DNA of 64,000 bases, from positions 132,501 to 196,500 of the forward strand of contig CAJNDS010000066.1 of the NCBI GenBank assembly GCA_905221605.1. Reading direction: 5' to 3'. This DNA is from Symbiodinium natans. Its lineage: Eukaryota; Sar; Dinophyceae; Suessiales; Symbiodiniaceae. Positions 22,608 through 33,390 of the stretch are shown piece by piece. The stretch's first letter is position 1, and every line of letters begins with the position of its first letter. Position numbers and translations under genes: made by a program. The notes beneath the pieces were generated by a model. It saw only the letters and a program-made list of their open reading frames with translations. It ran no database searches and was not told the origin of the DNA.

Positions 22608-23452
22608 GGCACCGAGGGAGACTGTTGGCTTGCCTTGCCTCTAACTCTCAGTCCCTAAACTCGGAGGAGTGTAAACAGTGTAAGCGCCACATTCGATCAT
22701 AGTCGCAGCAACAGCTCGCCAGTCACTGCAACTACAAACTCGGAAGGAGAAGACTCCCAAATGAACAGAAGAAACCCTGCAGCTTAGCAGCTCAGATTCC
22801 TCGAAGCAACCCACAAAGTCAAAAGCATGCAAAACTACGGCTGCTTCACAGTAAGGTGCCTTCCGTATCAGGAAGCGTTCTAACTTCCTACAACTGATGC
22901 TGTACCGGCTCGGAGATACACCGCAACTGTGAGATCTCCGTCTGTATTCATGTCATATCGGATGCGCAGCATCACGCGTGAGGCATTGGATTTATTCTTT
23001 GTCAGAAAGTGTTCCATTCTGAAAGAAAACGCAGACGTCCTGGATTTTTCCGGGTCAGGGAGACAACTTCTTTCCTTTGCCCTTGCCCGTGTGCTTGCCT
23101 CGCTCCTTGCCTCTTACGCTGCCGCCTTTGGCTGGATCGGGTTCCTGTTGGACAATTGCCTCCTTTGTCTTCTAGCTTTCTTTTCGCCTGCCGCCCCGTG
23201 ACTCTGGTACCACGCCTGTCCATTGCTCAAGAGGGGTGATCCCACTAAACACATGCGGCAGTGCTATCAAGCACAGGTGCAATGTTCCAGTCGATGATGG
23301 GAGCATCCTCGCGGGGCATGCTTTCTGTCCTTTCATATCAAATAAAGAGCACCAAGGGATTGGTTGACGTCAAGTGCAGATGAGGTGCAGTACAATGATC
23401 GCTTAGAACCTGCTTCTAGGCCTCGCAAAAATACCATACAAAGTCCTTGCGT

Positions 23453-23632
23453 ATGATTCGCGTTTCTCCTCCGGTTTATTCCGAGAACATCCGCTGGATA
23501 GGCGAAACAATCCGCCGACAGAAGTGCCCATTGCCGTGTCAGCGCGGGTGGAGTCTTGGAGTTGGTGACCGGTGCGTCGTCGGAGTTGAGGTCGAAGCTG
23601 CAAAGCTCTCGCATCTTGCGGAGACCACATGA
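23453..23632 (+). CDS. 60-codon ORF, possible exon
   Basis: ATG at 23453. Encodes MIRVSPPVYSENIRWIGETI and a basic/Cys segment, with a stop at 23630-23632. The amino-acid content is protein-like and GC3 is about 59%. No family is recognised. From 23.7 to 24.4 kb nothing is supported; a Leu-rich ORF at 24461-24652 (LPAVAVAACLALFLHSL) could be a signal-anchor segment but is weak. Confidence 0.3.
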   Translation: MIRVSPPVYSENIRWIGETIRRQKCPLPCQRGWSLGVGDRCVVGVEVEAAKLSHLAETT

Positions 23633-24907
23633 TGATTCAGCTCGGAGTTCGGCACATTCCGAGCCTTAGCCCTATGAGGCTGGGTTGGACGCAGTGCAAG
23701 GGCATTGCCTTTAAAGGCGTGCCGAATGACGGTCTGAGAGTTGTACGAAGCGATTCGGGAAGCTGAACTTTGAAACCCAAACTCTTGACCACGGCCTCTC
23801 ACAAAACGAAGGAGAGCGTCTTGCACTGCAAGGGTTGAGTTGGGGCTCTTAGTGGTGAGTTGAAGAAGGAGAGAGAAGGGACGGGAGGAGTTGCAAAGGC
23901 CGAGTTGCCCGGGTACAAAAGAATTGCTGTGCTGAAGCCTCTGGCCCCACTGCTCTCTTTTTTATATTAATTTCATGTTGGCAGCCAGGCTCTTCAAGGT
24001 TCCATGGTGGATGTCCACACACCCCCCTTGGGTACCCGCAGCCTCACTTCTTGGTTTATCGAGGACGCAGGAAAAAAAACGTTGAGAGCTCTGCACTGGC
24101 TAAGATTTTCACTGCAGTAAGACAACAGACAGCACTCCTACCACTCTCTTGCTGGCCGGTTGGTGCACATGCAGTCCGATGCTTGTGCAAGTAAGAGGAT
24201 TGTTCTGCAGCGTTCTCTGGGAGTCTGGGAGTGGTTTCACAGTGCCTCGAGATGAAGTGAAGCTGCATGTTTGGTTTCTATGAGGGCTTGTTGTTTTCGT
24301 GCCCTCTGAATCAAAGCTGGTCGGGAATGGCCCTAAACCGGTTTCGACCCCAAAACTCATCTTGCTTTCCGAGCACCTGACTCAAAACTCACATGATTCT
24401 GTATCGAGCATGGCTTAACAAAAGCCCTGAGCTCCAGCCCCATATAGCCCCGCTATACTATTGCTCAACGCTTGTAACACCGTAGCCGCACGACGTCGCC
24501 TTCCCAGCTGTGAGGCGCCCCGACTGGAGCTGCCGGCTGTTGCAGTTGCAGCTTGTCTCGCACTATTCTTGCATAGTCTAAGCATTGAACCCGTTTTTTC
24601 AAACAGCAATGCCCACAGTGCAAAAAAAGGACAAGCATTTGCACCAAGCTGAAACGTTTACAAGTGCGGTTGGACATGGCCGCATGTGAAGAAAATTGGG
24701 TTGTTTTGGGAATGTGAGAACAGTTGCAATACAATGTGAATGCATCAACATTTGTGACAAGGGGACTTTAACAAGTCCCTATCCAGTGTAACGAATAGAG
24801 TTCTCATGAAACGCAGTATTTCGAAATACAACGCGCATCCTTGTACAAGTACAATCTATACGAGGGCTCACTGCTCACCTAAACATTCAACGCTTATCCG
24901 TACGTGT

Positions 24908-25010
24908 ATATATATATATATATGCACACATATGTACATATTCACACACAAAGTGAAGCATTAGAGAAATATAAATGGGTATATAATGTATATATATATA
25001 TATATATCTA
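24908..25010. repeat. (TA)n-rich tract
   Basis: Two TATATA runs (about 24908-24922 and 24988-25010) with other AT-rich sequence. It marks the left border of the AT-rich island; the right end of the island carries a matching TATATATAC. Confidence 0.9.
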
Positions 25011-25269
25011 TATGGTCACCCCCCCCCCATGATCTAGGTTTTGCTTTGTCCCTATAAAAACCCTCGTAAATACCGATTAAAATGACATGCTGGCTATGCT
25101 AGGCGATGTCCTGTTTTTGCACGTCTAGTCCTATGCGAGAAAACCTGTAAATAGTGAAAAACGCGTGTGTTTAGCACTACTTCCACATCACCACATAAAA
25201 AACACCCCAAAAACACAGGAAAATGCAATTTGGTAAACATGTCTATGAATTATTTGCATAGGACAGGCT

Positions 25270-25885
25270 TATAAACACAGAATTGTATGCAAACAACACT
25301 TCTTTTTTGCAGAATTTGCAAATTTTGACACAAATCCAAAAATCCAAAAATCCAAAAATTCAAAACCATGGAGCCGGGAGGGCCGCCTTTTTTGGATTTT
25401 TTGGTTTTCTCGAGGTTTTTTTGGTTTTTTTTTTGGAAAAATCCAAAAAAAACCATGGTTTTTTTTGGATTTTACTTGCTCCTGGCCTCAAAAACCTAAA
25501 AAACACATGGTTTTTTTTGGATTTTGAGTGAAATTCCAAAAAAACCCTCGTGTTTTTTTGGTTTCTGAGACCAGGAGCACCTGAAATCCAAAAAAACACG
25601 AGGGTTTTTTTGGATTTTCACTCAAAATCCAAAAAAAACCATGTGTTTTTTAGGTTTTTGAGGCCAGGAGCAAGTAAAATCCAAAAAAAACCATGGTTTT
25701 TTTTGGATTTTTCCAAAAAAAACCAAAAAAACCTCGAGAAAACCGAAAAATCCAAAAAAGGCGGCCTCCCGGCTCCATGGTTTTGAATTTTTGGATTTTT
25801 GGATTTTTGGTTTTTTTTTTTTATAGCAAATTTTGCAAAAAATGCTTTTCTTGTATAAAGAATGTGTATTGTTATACGTTGTTTC
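25270..25885. repeat. Large near-perfect hairpin, arms of ~260-300 nt
   Basis: The sequence from about 25300 to 25560 is repeated as its reverse complement from about 25588 to 25845, centred on a ~25-nt loop (CTGAGACCAGGAGCACC). Each arm is built of smaller palindromes of the form AAATCC(A)n, CCATGG, (T)nGGATTT. Weaker pairing extends outward (GCAGAATTTGCAAATTTT against its complement). ORFs here encode Phe/Lys/Asn runs and are not genes. Confidence 0.9.
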
Positions 25886-25969
25886 TGCTAATGTGACTGC
25901 CTTGCGCACACACAGAGAAAAGCACACAAACACACCCACCATTCGTTTTTTTTTCAATTCAGCCTATTC

Positions 25970-27780
25970 GGTATGCAGGGCGTGGCGTTAACATGTAAAG
26001 TTCCATTAGATTTAATTACGAATGAGGCTTAGAAGAGGATGTCTTGGGATGTGGCGTCTTAATATGAAAAGTAATAAAAAAAAGAAATAGAGAGGGTTTC
26101 TTAGGGTGTGGTTCTTTTGAGGATGTGGACCTGCAATTCAAAAGTCTAATTGGACTTAAAAAAGAGTGGGGCTTCGAAGAGGATGTCTTGGGGTGTGGCC
26201 TCTTAATTTAAACGTCTATTTAAGTGGAATCACAAAGGAAGTCCAGTTGAGGATTTCTTAGGGTGTGGTGTTTTAGTGCAAACCTCAAATTACATTTCAT
26301 TACGAAGCGGGGCCAGAGGAGACTTTCCAAGGGTGTGGTCGGTAAAATAAAATTCCAAAGAGGTAGTAACGAATGAGGCTTAGAAGGGCGTGGCCTCTTA
26401 ATTGTTTTACTTGGTTTGGTTTTACGAACGAAGCCGTGGCTTTACCATACACAGGTCTTAGGGTGTGGCCTTTTAAATTCTGTCCAAAGGGGTGTGGCCT
26501 CTAAACTTAAAATTCAATTTAAGTGGAATTCCAAACGAGTCCAGATGAGGATTTCTTAGGGTGTGGCGTTTTAATACAAACCTCAAATAACATTGTAGTA
26601 TGAAGCGAGGCCAGGGGAGAATTTCATAGGGTGTGGTCTGCAAAATAGAATTCCAAATAGGTATTAACCAATGAAGCTTAGAAGAGGATGTCTTGTGGCG
26701 GGGCCTCTTAATTTGTTTGTTTGACTTGGGTTTAATTTACTAACGAAGCTATGGCTTTATCATATACAAGTCTATTGACATTTCACTAATAGGCACCAGA
26801 AGAGGATTTCATAGGGTCTAGCGGTTAAATATGGAATTGTAAGTACATTCAAATACGAATGGGGGCTCATGATATAAATTTCTGTCCAAGAGTTACATAC
26901 GAACCTAGCCTAGGTCAGAACTTCTTAGGGTGTGGGCTTCTTACCTAGAATTATAAACTTCTTACGAGATTCTGTTACGAACAGGCCCCAGAATGGTGTG
27001 GCTTTTTTTAATACAAGCATCTTGGCAAATCGAAAATAAGTCTAATTACAAACGAAGGTCTAATGAGGATTTCTTGGCGTGTGGCTTTGTAATACAGAAT
27101 TCTAATTAATCTTCATTACAAATAGGGGCCAGAAAGGGATTTCATAGGGTATGGTCTGCAATATAGAATTCTAACTCGGTTTCATTGCGAGGAGGATGTC
27201 CTGGGGTTGGCCTCTGAATATACACTTGCTTTACTTGGGTTCAATTACGAACGAAGCCCAGAAGAGGATTTCTTAGGGTGTGGGCTTACAATATGAAATC
27301 AAATTGCGTTTCATTACGAATGGGGCCAGCGAAAGATTTCACAGGGTGTGGGAAAAACAAAAATGTTCTAAATAGGTATTAATCAATGAGGCTTAGAAGA
27401 GGATGTCTTGGGGCTGGGCCTCTTAATATGTTTTTTTACTTGGGTTAATTACGAACGAAGCTGTGGCTTTATCAGACACAAGTCTACTGAAATTTCATTA
27501 AGAGGGCCCAGAAGAGGATTTCATAGGGTGTGGCCTTTAAGTATAGAATTCTTTTCGTAGGGTGTGGGCTTCTTATGTAGAAGCATTTTCTCAATAAAAT
27601 AGGAAGGAAGCCCAGATGAGGATTTCTGAGGCTGTAACCTCTGCATATAAAGCTCTTGTGAGATTTTGTTACGGACAGGCAGGCCCCAGAAGAGGATTTC
27701 ATAGGGTGCGGCTTTTAATTGGCAAATTTAGATTTCTAAAAAAATTTTACTACGAATGAGGCCAGTGGCCTTTTAATTTT
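25970..27780. repeat. Diverged tandem array with higher-order structure
   Basis: More than twenty copies of a 70-90-nt unit around a core like GAGGATTTCTTAGGGTGTGG, then TTAATA, AATTC and ATTACGAA. Units fall into types that recur in the same order: one with GTTTTAATACAAACCTCAAA, one with AATAGGTATTAA, one with ACGAAGC followed by GTGGCTTTAT. This order is seen near 26245-26460, 26545-26780 and 27275-27490. No open frame of note. Confidence 0.85.
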
Positions 27781-27832
27781 CATTCCGACTTAGGTTTAAA
27801 TCTCGCTTCGATGGGCCCGAAAGGCCTTTCGA

Positions 27833-27902
27833 CCTAGATCATGGGGGGGGGGTGAGCATCTATATATACACATGTATGGCACCCCCCCCTCAATGATCTA
27901 CC
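27833..27902. repeat. Short palindrome of two element-end motifs
   Basis: TAGATCAT followed by a G run and its counterpart, a C run followed by TCAATGATCTA, face each other across about 30 nt of TATATATACACATGTATG. It resembles two element ends in head-to-head contact. Confidence 0.7.
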
Positions 27903-27916
27903 GTTTTACCATCTTT

Positions 27917-28022
27917 TTTAACAATGAAATAAATCTGTCTGCTTCATAATGATACCTCACAATGAAACAAAATCCGTCTTGCCTCATAATGAAATTGCAT
28001 CTGCCTCACGATGAAAATGCCC
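27917..28022. repeat. Short diverged tandem repeat
   Basis: Four copies of a 25-30-nt unit containing ATAATGAAA and ATCTG/TCCGTC followed by GCCTCA. Confidence 0.65.
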
Positions 28023-28033
28023 CGCAATCTTAC

Positions 28034-28312
28034 CGAGACATCTTGGAATCTCAAATCTTGGATCTCGGCCGATTGAATTCAATCGGAAACGATTGAATTC
28101 AATCACCCGGGATCCAAGATCCAGGATCCAAGATCCAAGATTTCCCAGGACTCTTGCCGAGTCATGTTGGAATCTCAAAGCTTGGATCCCGGCCGATTGA
28201 ACTCAATCGTTTCCGATTGAATTCAATCGGCCGGGATCCAAGATTTGAGATTCCAAGAGCCTCGGAAATCTTGGATCTTGGATCTTGGATCCCGTCCGAT
28301 TCAATTAAATCG
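28034..28312. repeat. Nested palindromes around GATTGAATTCAATC
   Basis: Two direct copies of a unit that is itself palindromic. The second, about 28170-28256, pairs almost perfectly from TTGGAATCTCAAA to its complement near 28250. The palindromes GATTGAATTCAATC, GGATCCAAGATCC and CCGGGATCC recur. The DNA can form alternative cruciforms. Confidence 0.85.
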
Positions 28313-28351
28313 TTGTGCTCTCAAGCCGAAACCCGAAAGGACTAGCAGTTT

Positions 28352-28870
28352 AACATAAACCCTTAACCTTTAAACCGATAGGGCTAAGGTTGAAAGGTTT
28401 TTAGGGTTTAAGATTTAGGCATTTAAGCCTAAGCCCATAGAGTTTAAGCCTTCAGCGTTAAAGGTTTAAGCACTCAAAATATGCATGAGTTGGTACGTGC
28501 TCTGCGTACTTAATCTTGGTTGGCAAGAGCTTTGTCAAACAACATATTGCTTTTAAGCATTAAGTTTGCTTATAAAACCGGGGTGGGGGGGAGGGGGCGG
28601 GGTACCAAGGGTCTTCCACACAGCCAGGACCCCTGTGCACCCCACCCCCCCCCGCCCCTACCCTCCGCTCCACCGCTCCCTGGTTTTGAAGGCTTATTCT
28701 TTAAAACCCGATCAATCGGTTAAGGCTTTCGGGTTTTGAAGCGAAGCCCCAAAGCCCTTTCGGGTTAAGCAACGAAGCCCAAACCCTTAACCTTTAAACC
28801 GTATAAAGTTAAGGCTCAAAGGTTTAAGGTTTAAGATTTAGGCACTTAAACATAAGTCGGCAATTAAATC
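28352..28870. repeat. Direct repeat pair of ~85 nt around a 340-nt segment
   Basis: Copies at about 28352-28440 and 28780-28862 share AACCCTTAACCTTTAAACCG and GGTTTAAGATTTAGGCA. The segment between contains G-rich and C-rich blocks that can pair (28575-28610 with 28640-28665). Confidence 0.75.
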
Positions 28871-28882
28871 TAAACCCTTTAC

Positions 28883-28901
28883 TCTGTGTGTGTGTGTGTG
28901 C

Positions 28902-28936
<35 letters not shown>

Positions 28937-28968
28937 TGTGCCTGTGCGTGTGCGTGTGCGTGTATGTG
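28883..28968. repeat. (TG)n/(TGCG)n microsatellite
   Basis: Alternating purine-pyrimidine tract: GTGTGTGTGT, then repeated GCGTGCGT, then GTGTGCGTGT. It is a classical Z-DNA-prone sequence. Confidence 0.95.
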
Positions 28969-28969
28969 T

Positions 28970-30270
28970 GCACAACCGACCCAATGCAATTGAAAGAATG
29001 CAATATTCCAAATATAGGTGCAGGATCCTGCTGTGTTTGTAATCCTAGACTATAGCGTGCATCCGAACGGGGGTATGGAGATCTTCATACTTGAACACAA
29101 ATAGAAAGTATGATCCCACTCTGCATTTTTGTGGAGGCGGGGCGTAGTCAACAAATGATTGCGCTCCCGAGTTGAATTGGATTGCAACTAGAATCCAATA
29201 TATTCATCGTTACAGCTCAACAGGATACCTAGGATCCTATTTGCTAAGACTCCAAAATCTTTCTGACCTAAGTAACTTTGCCGAAGACATTCCCCAAACA
29301 ACTTCCATTGCGTTCTGTACACCTATACTTCAATCAATATGTTTACATGAAACTATTAAAGTATTCTTATAGCATACGACATAACAGTTGTCGCTAAACC
29401 ATCAATAACGTGGCTTTACTTCACCAAGGACGATTTGTGCACCTTCGATGGCGTACAAAAAGATATCATGACTTGTGTTGAAGATAGAATTTGTCAGAAT
29501 AAAGTAAACAGCGAGTGTCCTTCATTTGCCCGAGGTGCAGCGCACGCACAAAGACCCAAAACAAAATCTAACAAAATGCAAAAATCTATCTCCACAAGCT
29601 CTCGCGAAGCTTGAATGCCTTGTTTCGCGTAATGTAACTGAGACTGTGGACATTTTCCAGATAAACGACGTCGAGCGCGTGGGGCTGTCCCAGTCCTTCA
29701 TCTGCGCAGGGCGCCGCGACCGCGGGAGGGCGCATTTCTGCTGTTTTTTTCCTCCCGCGAGATCTCATGCTTGTACGACAAAATGGAAAAACAAAAAATA
29801 CCAGAAAAGGCAAAACAAAAAGCAACATACCTAAACAAAATGACAAAAAGCGAAAAACACAAGAAAAATGCTTCCATCAGAGGGCCTAAGTTGGAAAGCG
29901 CCCAGGTTTTTGTTATATTAATTTTTTGTTTTTCCAGTTTTCCGGGGCTCTTGCCATCTAAGCACTCTAGAGAATCCCAGAATGTTCGTTTATTTTTTGA
30001 AGTTTAGTTCTATAAAATCAAACAAAAAAGCGCCGCGCGAGGAAATCTAGCATAAAAACGCCCTCACACTGTCTCCCCTTTTGTAAATCAACCTTTTCAT
30101 GGGGCGTTTATTCACTCACTGGCCCGTACGTTTCCCCCTTGAATGTTTAAGGTTTCAGGGGTTTTCAGTTGAAGTAGGGGGAGGGCAGACGGTTGGGGGG
30201 GTGGGTAGGGGCGGGGAGGGGGGCGCAAGTCCAACGCTTGCCTGTCGTCCGCTGAGGTGGGTGTCCCAGT
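28970..30270. other. AT-richer DNA, no supported gene
   Basis: The longest ORF (29526-29834, 102 codons, +) contains LAKLECLVSRNVTETVDIFQ but becomes Lys/Asn/Gln-rich, and has no splice or motif support. A G-rich block lies at 30175-30230. Confidence 0.35.
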
Positions 30271-30278
30271 GTCCTTCA

Positions 30279-30752
30279 TCATCCGGTGAGCGATTCTGAA
30301 ATTGCAAAGCCTACCCGATAGGACATGAATTTAGGTTTTGCTTGTTGGGTGGTAGCTCCGATGACTCTTTCAGCATTGCGATGGAGAATGGAGTAGTGAC
30401 GAGAAAACTTTGAGCACACTTGTGCCGCATATGCTGCTTTGTATACAGAAGCACAGTACACAATACATTTTTCGCAGCACGAAGCCCCACGCCATGACCA
30501 AAACAACATATTAGATAGCATATGCATTACACATATCCCCATGCAGCGATCCAACGGTGAGGCTATGCCTGTACTAGTCAGTTTGACATAAAAGAAATGG
30601 AAAGCATGTGTAACTATTCGATATGCATCGCCTCCAGGTGGGTCATGGGGGAGTGCGAGCAGCAGTAAAAGATCCTTGCCCACCGGCCCCGTATGCCCTG
30701 AAACCATGAAGCAGAAACCCTTAAAGGCTGAGCCTATAAGCAGCCACCACAA
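30279..30752 (-). CDS. 157-codon minus-strand ORF, doubtful
   Basis: Long open frame beginning with ATG (on the minus strand), with a hydrophobic N-terminus and several Cys. It is not repeat-driven. Codon use shows no GC3 preference, so it may be chance. Confidence 0.2.
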   Translation of the reverse strand: MWWLLIGSAFKGFCFMVSGHTGPVGKDLLLLLALPHDPPGGDAYRIVTHAFHFFYVKLTSTGIASPLDRCMGICVMHMLSNMLFWSWRGASCCEKCIVYCASVYKAAYAAQVCSKFSRHYSILHRNAERVIGATTQQAKPKFMSYRVGFAISESLTG

Positions 30753-31204
30753 GCCACCGAGGCTGGGGGCGATCCCCGGCTTGAGGAGGCAGATTCTTTG
30801 TGTGTGTGTGTGTGTGTGTGTGAAATGCTTCTTTCAAATGTTTGCAAGCCTCCACACAACGCTTCTTTTGGCAAGAGCGTCCACAAGCCACCCCTGGCCA
30901 CCTCTGCAGCGTAAGACGCTGGCGCCGTCTGAGCACCAGGCATTGCTTGCTGTGGCCCCACCGGGTGCAGAAGTGCGTCTCCACCAATTGAAGGCAGGGC
31001 CAGTGCTTTGCGGGAGATGTTGAAGGCTTGGGCCAGGCTTGGGCTTGGGCCAGGCTTGGGCCAGGCGGCAAGGCTTGTGGATGTTTGGAAAGGCATTTCG
31101 TGCAGGGCAACAACTTTCGCTTTGGGAGACAGTTGTTTGTTGGCATCAGCAGCCTCAACATCCGAAACCTTCACGGTCACGCAAAATTGAGTGAGGAGGG
31201 GCAA
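30734..31204 (-). CDS. 156-codon minus-strand ORF, possible exon
   Basis: The first ~115 codons read like protein (CVTVKVSDVEAADANKQLSP, later IGGDALLHPVGPQQAMPG). The frame then enters a (TG)n tract (30799-30823), giving Thr-His repeats. If real, the exon ends before that tract. It starts without ATG. No family is recognised. Confidence 0.3.
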   Translation of the reverse strand: MPLLTQFCVTVKVSDVEAADANKQLSPKAKVVALHEMPFQTSTSLAAWPKPGPSPSLAQAFNISRKALALPSIGGDALLHPVGPQQAMPGAQTAPASYAAEVARGGLWTLLPKEALCGGLQTFERSISHTHTHTHKESASSSRGSPPASVACGGCL

Positions 31205-31603
31205 ACCTGGCTTCTATGGCAGCTGGATGGCATGCAGCAGGATCGGATCCGGACCGGGATCTGAATTCGGAGTTCCAAGATTCGAGGCGCTGTGGTTGTC
31301 TTGCCTTAGCGACAAGTTCCCAGCGACAACCTACTGAAAGATTCGGAACGCCCACTGAGACGTTGACTTAAGTCGAGCCCAGGCTGTCACGGAGTGTTGC
31401 GCCTGCAATGCGATGAGATGCAAAAGTTGCTTTTGACTGCAGAGGTACTCCTCTTCCCCCCTGACGCTGCGAAGATCAGGGCAGGAGGAGCGCAGAGCAA
31501 AAGCGTTTTGTGTTTCTTGCCAAAGTCACACTTGCCGTTTCATTTACCATTACTTACACCTCTACCATATTACACCTTTACCATTATATGGGCCAGCATA
31601 GGC

Positions 31604-31800
31604 GCACCCCCCCCCCCTCCCTCCCCCCCCTCCCTCCCCCCCCCTCCTCCCCCCCCCCATGGTATCCCCCCCTCCCCCCTTTCTGTGTTTCATGGTGCCC
31701 CCCCCCCCCCCCCCCGTGGTTCATGGTGTGTTGTTCATGGGTTTAGGGTTTAGGGGTTTAGGGTTAGGCTTTAGGGTTCAGGATTTTCACTCTGGTCCAT
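31604..31800. repeat. C-rich tracts and TTTAGGG-like repeats
   Basis: C runs of 7-15 with C/T interruptions (31604-31715), then GTTTAGGGTTTAGGGGTTTAG from about 31740. A second set of G/C runs lies at 31910-32005. Confidence 0.85.
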
Positions 31801-32118
31801 TGGTTCAGCAAAGGTTTCGGGTTTACCCTTCTCCCTCCCGTCGTTCATTGGTGGTTTTAAGTTTTAGGGCTAGGGTTCAGGTTTTGGGGTTTAGGCTGAG
31901 GCTTCTCTGTCCCCCCCCCCGTGGTCCGTGGTGTTTTTAGGGTCAACAGGCAGGGTTTGGTGGGGGGTTGCCGGGGGGGGGGATACCATTGGGGGGGGGG
32001 GGGGCTCGATTACGCGGAACGCGGGCGCATATATACACCTCTACCATTACACCTTTGCCATTGCACTTCACGTTACACTTACCATTACACTTTGCCGGGA
32101 TCTGGGGCTCAGTTGGCA

Positions 32119-32162
32119 TTTGCTGCACTTGCTGCATTTGCTGCATTTGCTGCATTTGCTGT
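32119..32162. repeat. 9-nt repeat (TTTGCTGCA)n
   Basis: Five copies of TTTGCTGCA with small changes. Confidence 0.85.
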
Positions 32163-32615
32163 CCGGTGCCTGAAGAAAGTGGTAGCTCTTAATGTTCCTA
32201 ACGTTCCGAGCTCACGGCGAGGCAAACTCTTGGAGCCGGGGCAGAGTGCAGTGGGCCTCAGATAGCTTTCGCGGTGCCATTCACTCGAGCGTACATGGTC
32301 CTGCAGGGTTCTTGCTGCTTTTGGCCTGCAGAACCTGACAGGTTGCAGATGCAGGGGATGCGGAGTTTGGGGTCCGTTGGAGTCCAGGGCGTGCTTTGTG
32401 GTTTGGGGACAGCTGCGGGTTGGAGTCCATCACTAGCCAACCCTATGCCATCCGTTGCTTCGAGCTTCTGGGATTGTCCGGGTACGGAAACCTACCCGCC
32501 ACACCGGAATGTGACCCAGCAAGAAGGAGACTAGCCATGAGAGCATACAGGACTTGCTTTTCTCACAAGAAGCCCTTGGAGCCCATCCTTGAGTCTGCTC
32601 TCTGCGGGCTCCGAG

Positions 32616-32877
32616 GCTTATGTGCCCTGGGCCGACGATGAGGCAGAGCCTCACTCCGTGGTCCTCGTCAAGGCCGAGGCACGTGCTCCAGCAAAATGGC
32701 TCAGTTGAGGATTATGGTTTATTCAAGTTTATTCAGTGTTCCCTCAACTTGTTCTGCCCTGCCTCTCACTTCACGCCAACAGCACCGGAGGCGCTGTGCG
32801 TGCCCGGCGGCTGGTTCCTAGCCAGCCGGGGCCTCGCAGCCTCCGTGACGCTGTTGTGCCCGCCGGTCGCCCGGGTT
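32616..32877 (+). CDS. Two exons, unknown protein (second exon faintly cupin/JmjC-like)
   Basis: Exon 32616 to about 32697 follows CTCCGAG and encodes AYVPWADDEAEPHSVVLVKA. Exon 32783-32877 follows CCAACAG, has about 30 of 34 third positions G/C and ends at a GTGTCT donor. It encodes PEALCVPGGWFLASRGLAA. The G-x-x-x-x-V-P-x-G-W pattern recalls the strand around the second metal His of JmjC/cupin domains, but the His is absent (Phe-Leu follows the Trp). The two may belong to the gene continued by exons at 33125 and 34491. Confidence 0.45.
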
Positions 32878-33124
32878 GTGTCTGAGATCTAAGCAGCTGA
32901 CTTTGCTCTGCTCTTTCCAACTGGTCTCCAAACCCCAAACTGAACTCCTCGAGTTGTGTTTTCGCTGGGAGTCCACTTACTCGACAGCCCGAGGCTGGGT
33001 CCGCAGCCTGAGTGCACCGAGCCCCGGGACCAGGGGCCCTTCACGCCACAGGCAGGGTTAACAAAAATGAGCCCAAGCTCCCAAGCTGTACATCCCAGCA
33101 GACGGCGGCTCTGGGGTTTTTCAG

Positions 33125-33220
33125 CTTTCAAGGGCGGTTCTTCAGCAGGAGCTGCATGCGGCAGCTGCGCAGCTCCTTCACCGGCCGGAAGGGCTGCAAG
33201 GCGAGGATGTGGATTCGATG
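33125..33220 (+). CDS. Exon candidate, helical segment
   Basis: Follows a pyrimidine acceptor (GGGTTTTTCAG). Encodes LSRAVLQQELHAAAAQLL, then HRPEGLQGEDVDS; about 24 of 34 third positions are G/C. An upstream candidate starting near 33001 after GTCCGCAG encodes PECTEPRDQGPFTPQAGLTK. Confidence 0.45.
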
Positions 33221-33390
33221 TGGATGTTGGTTTTAGGGTGTTTTAGGGACACGCGGAGACATGTCCTTGCGTGACGCTGCCCCCAGCTGCTCCCAGCTGC
33301 AGGTGGCCTGCCAGGGGCACTGAAGCTGCCTGGCAGAGTTCATCTGATTTCCATTGAATTCCATTGACTGTTTTTCACCTCCATTGTGAG

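Larger units (their letters stand above)
25017..27854. mobile_element. Candidate 2.8-kb repeat element bounded by a perfect 22-bp inverted repeat
   Basis: At 25017-25038 the sequence reads CA, ten C, then ATGATCTAGG. At 27833-27854 the exact reverse complement occurs: CCTAGATCAT, ten G, then TG. The similarity continues outside into TATATA/ATCTA sequence. Between the ends lie AT-rich single-copy DNA, a ~0.6-kb hairpin (25.27-25.88 kb) and a higher-order repeat array (25.97-27.78 kb). No transposase or reverse transcriptase frame is visible, and no target-site duplication could be defined. It may be a non-autonomous element or a satellite block framed by an older element's ends. Confidence 0.55.

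Noticed and set aside
25250-25957. Phe/Lys/Asn-rich ORFs mirrored on both strands
   Set aside because: They translate the arms of the large hairpin.
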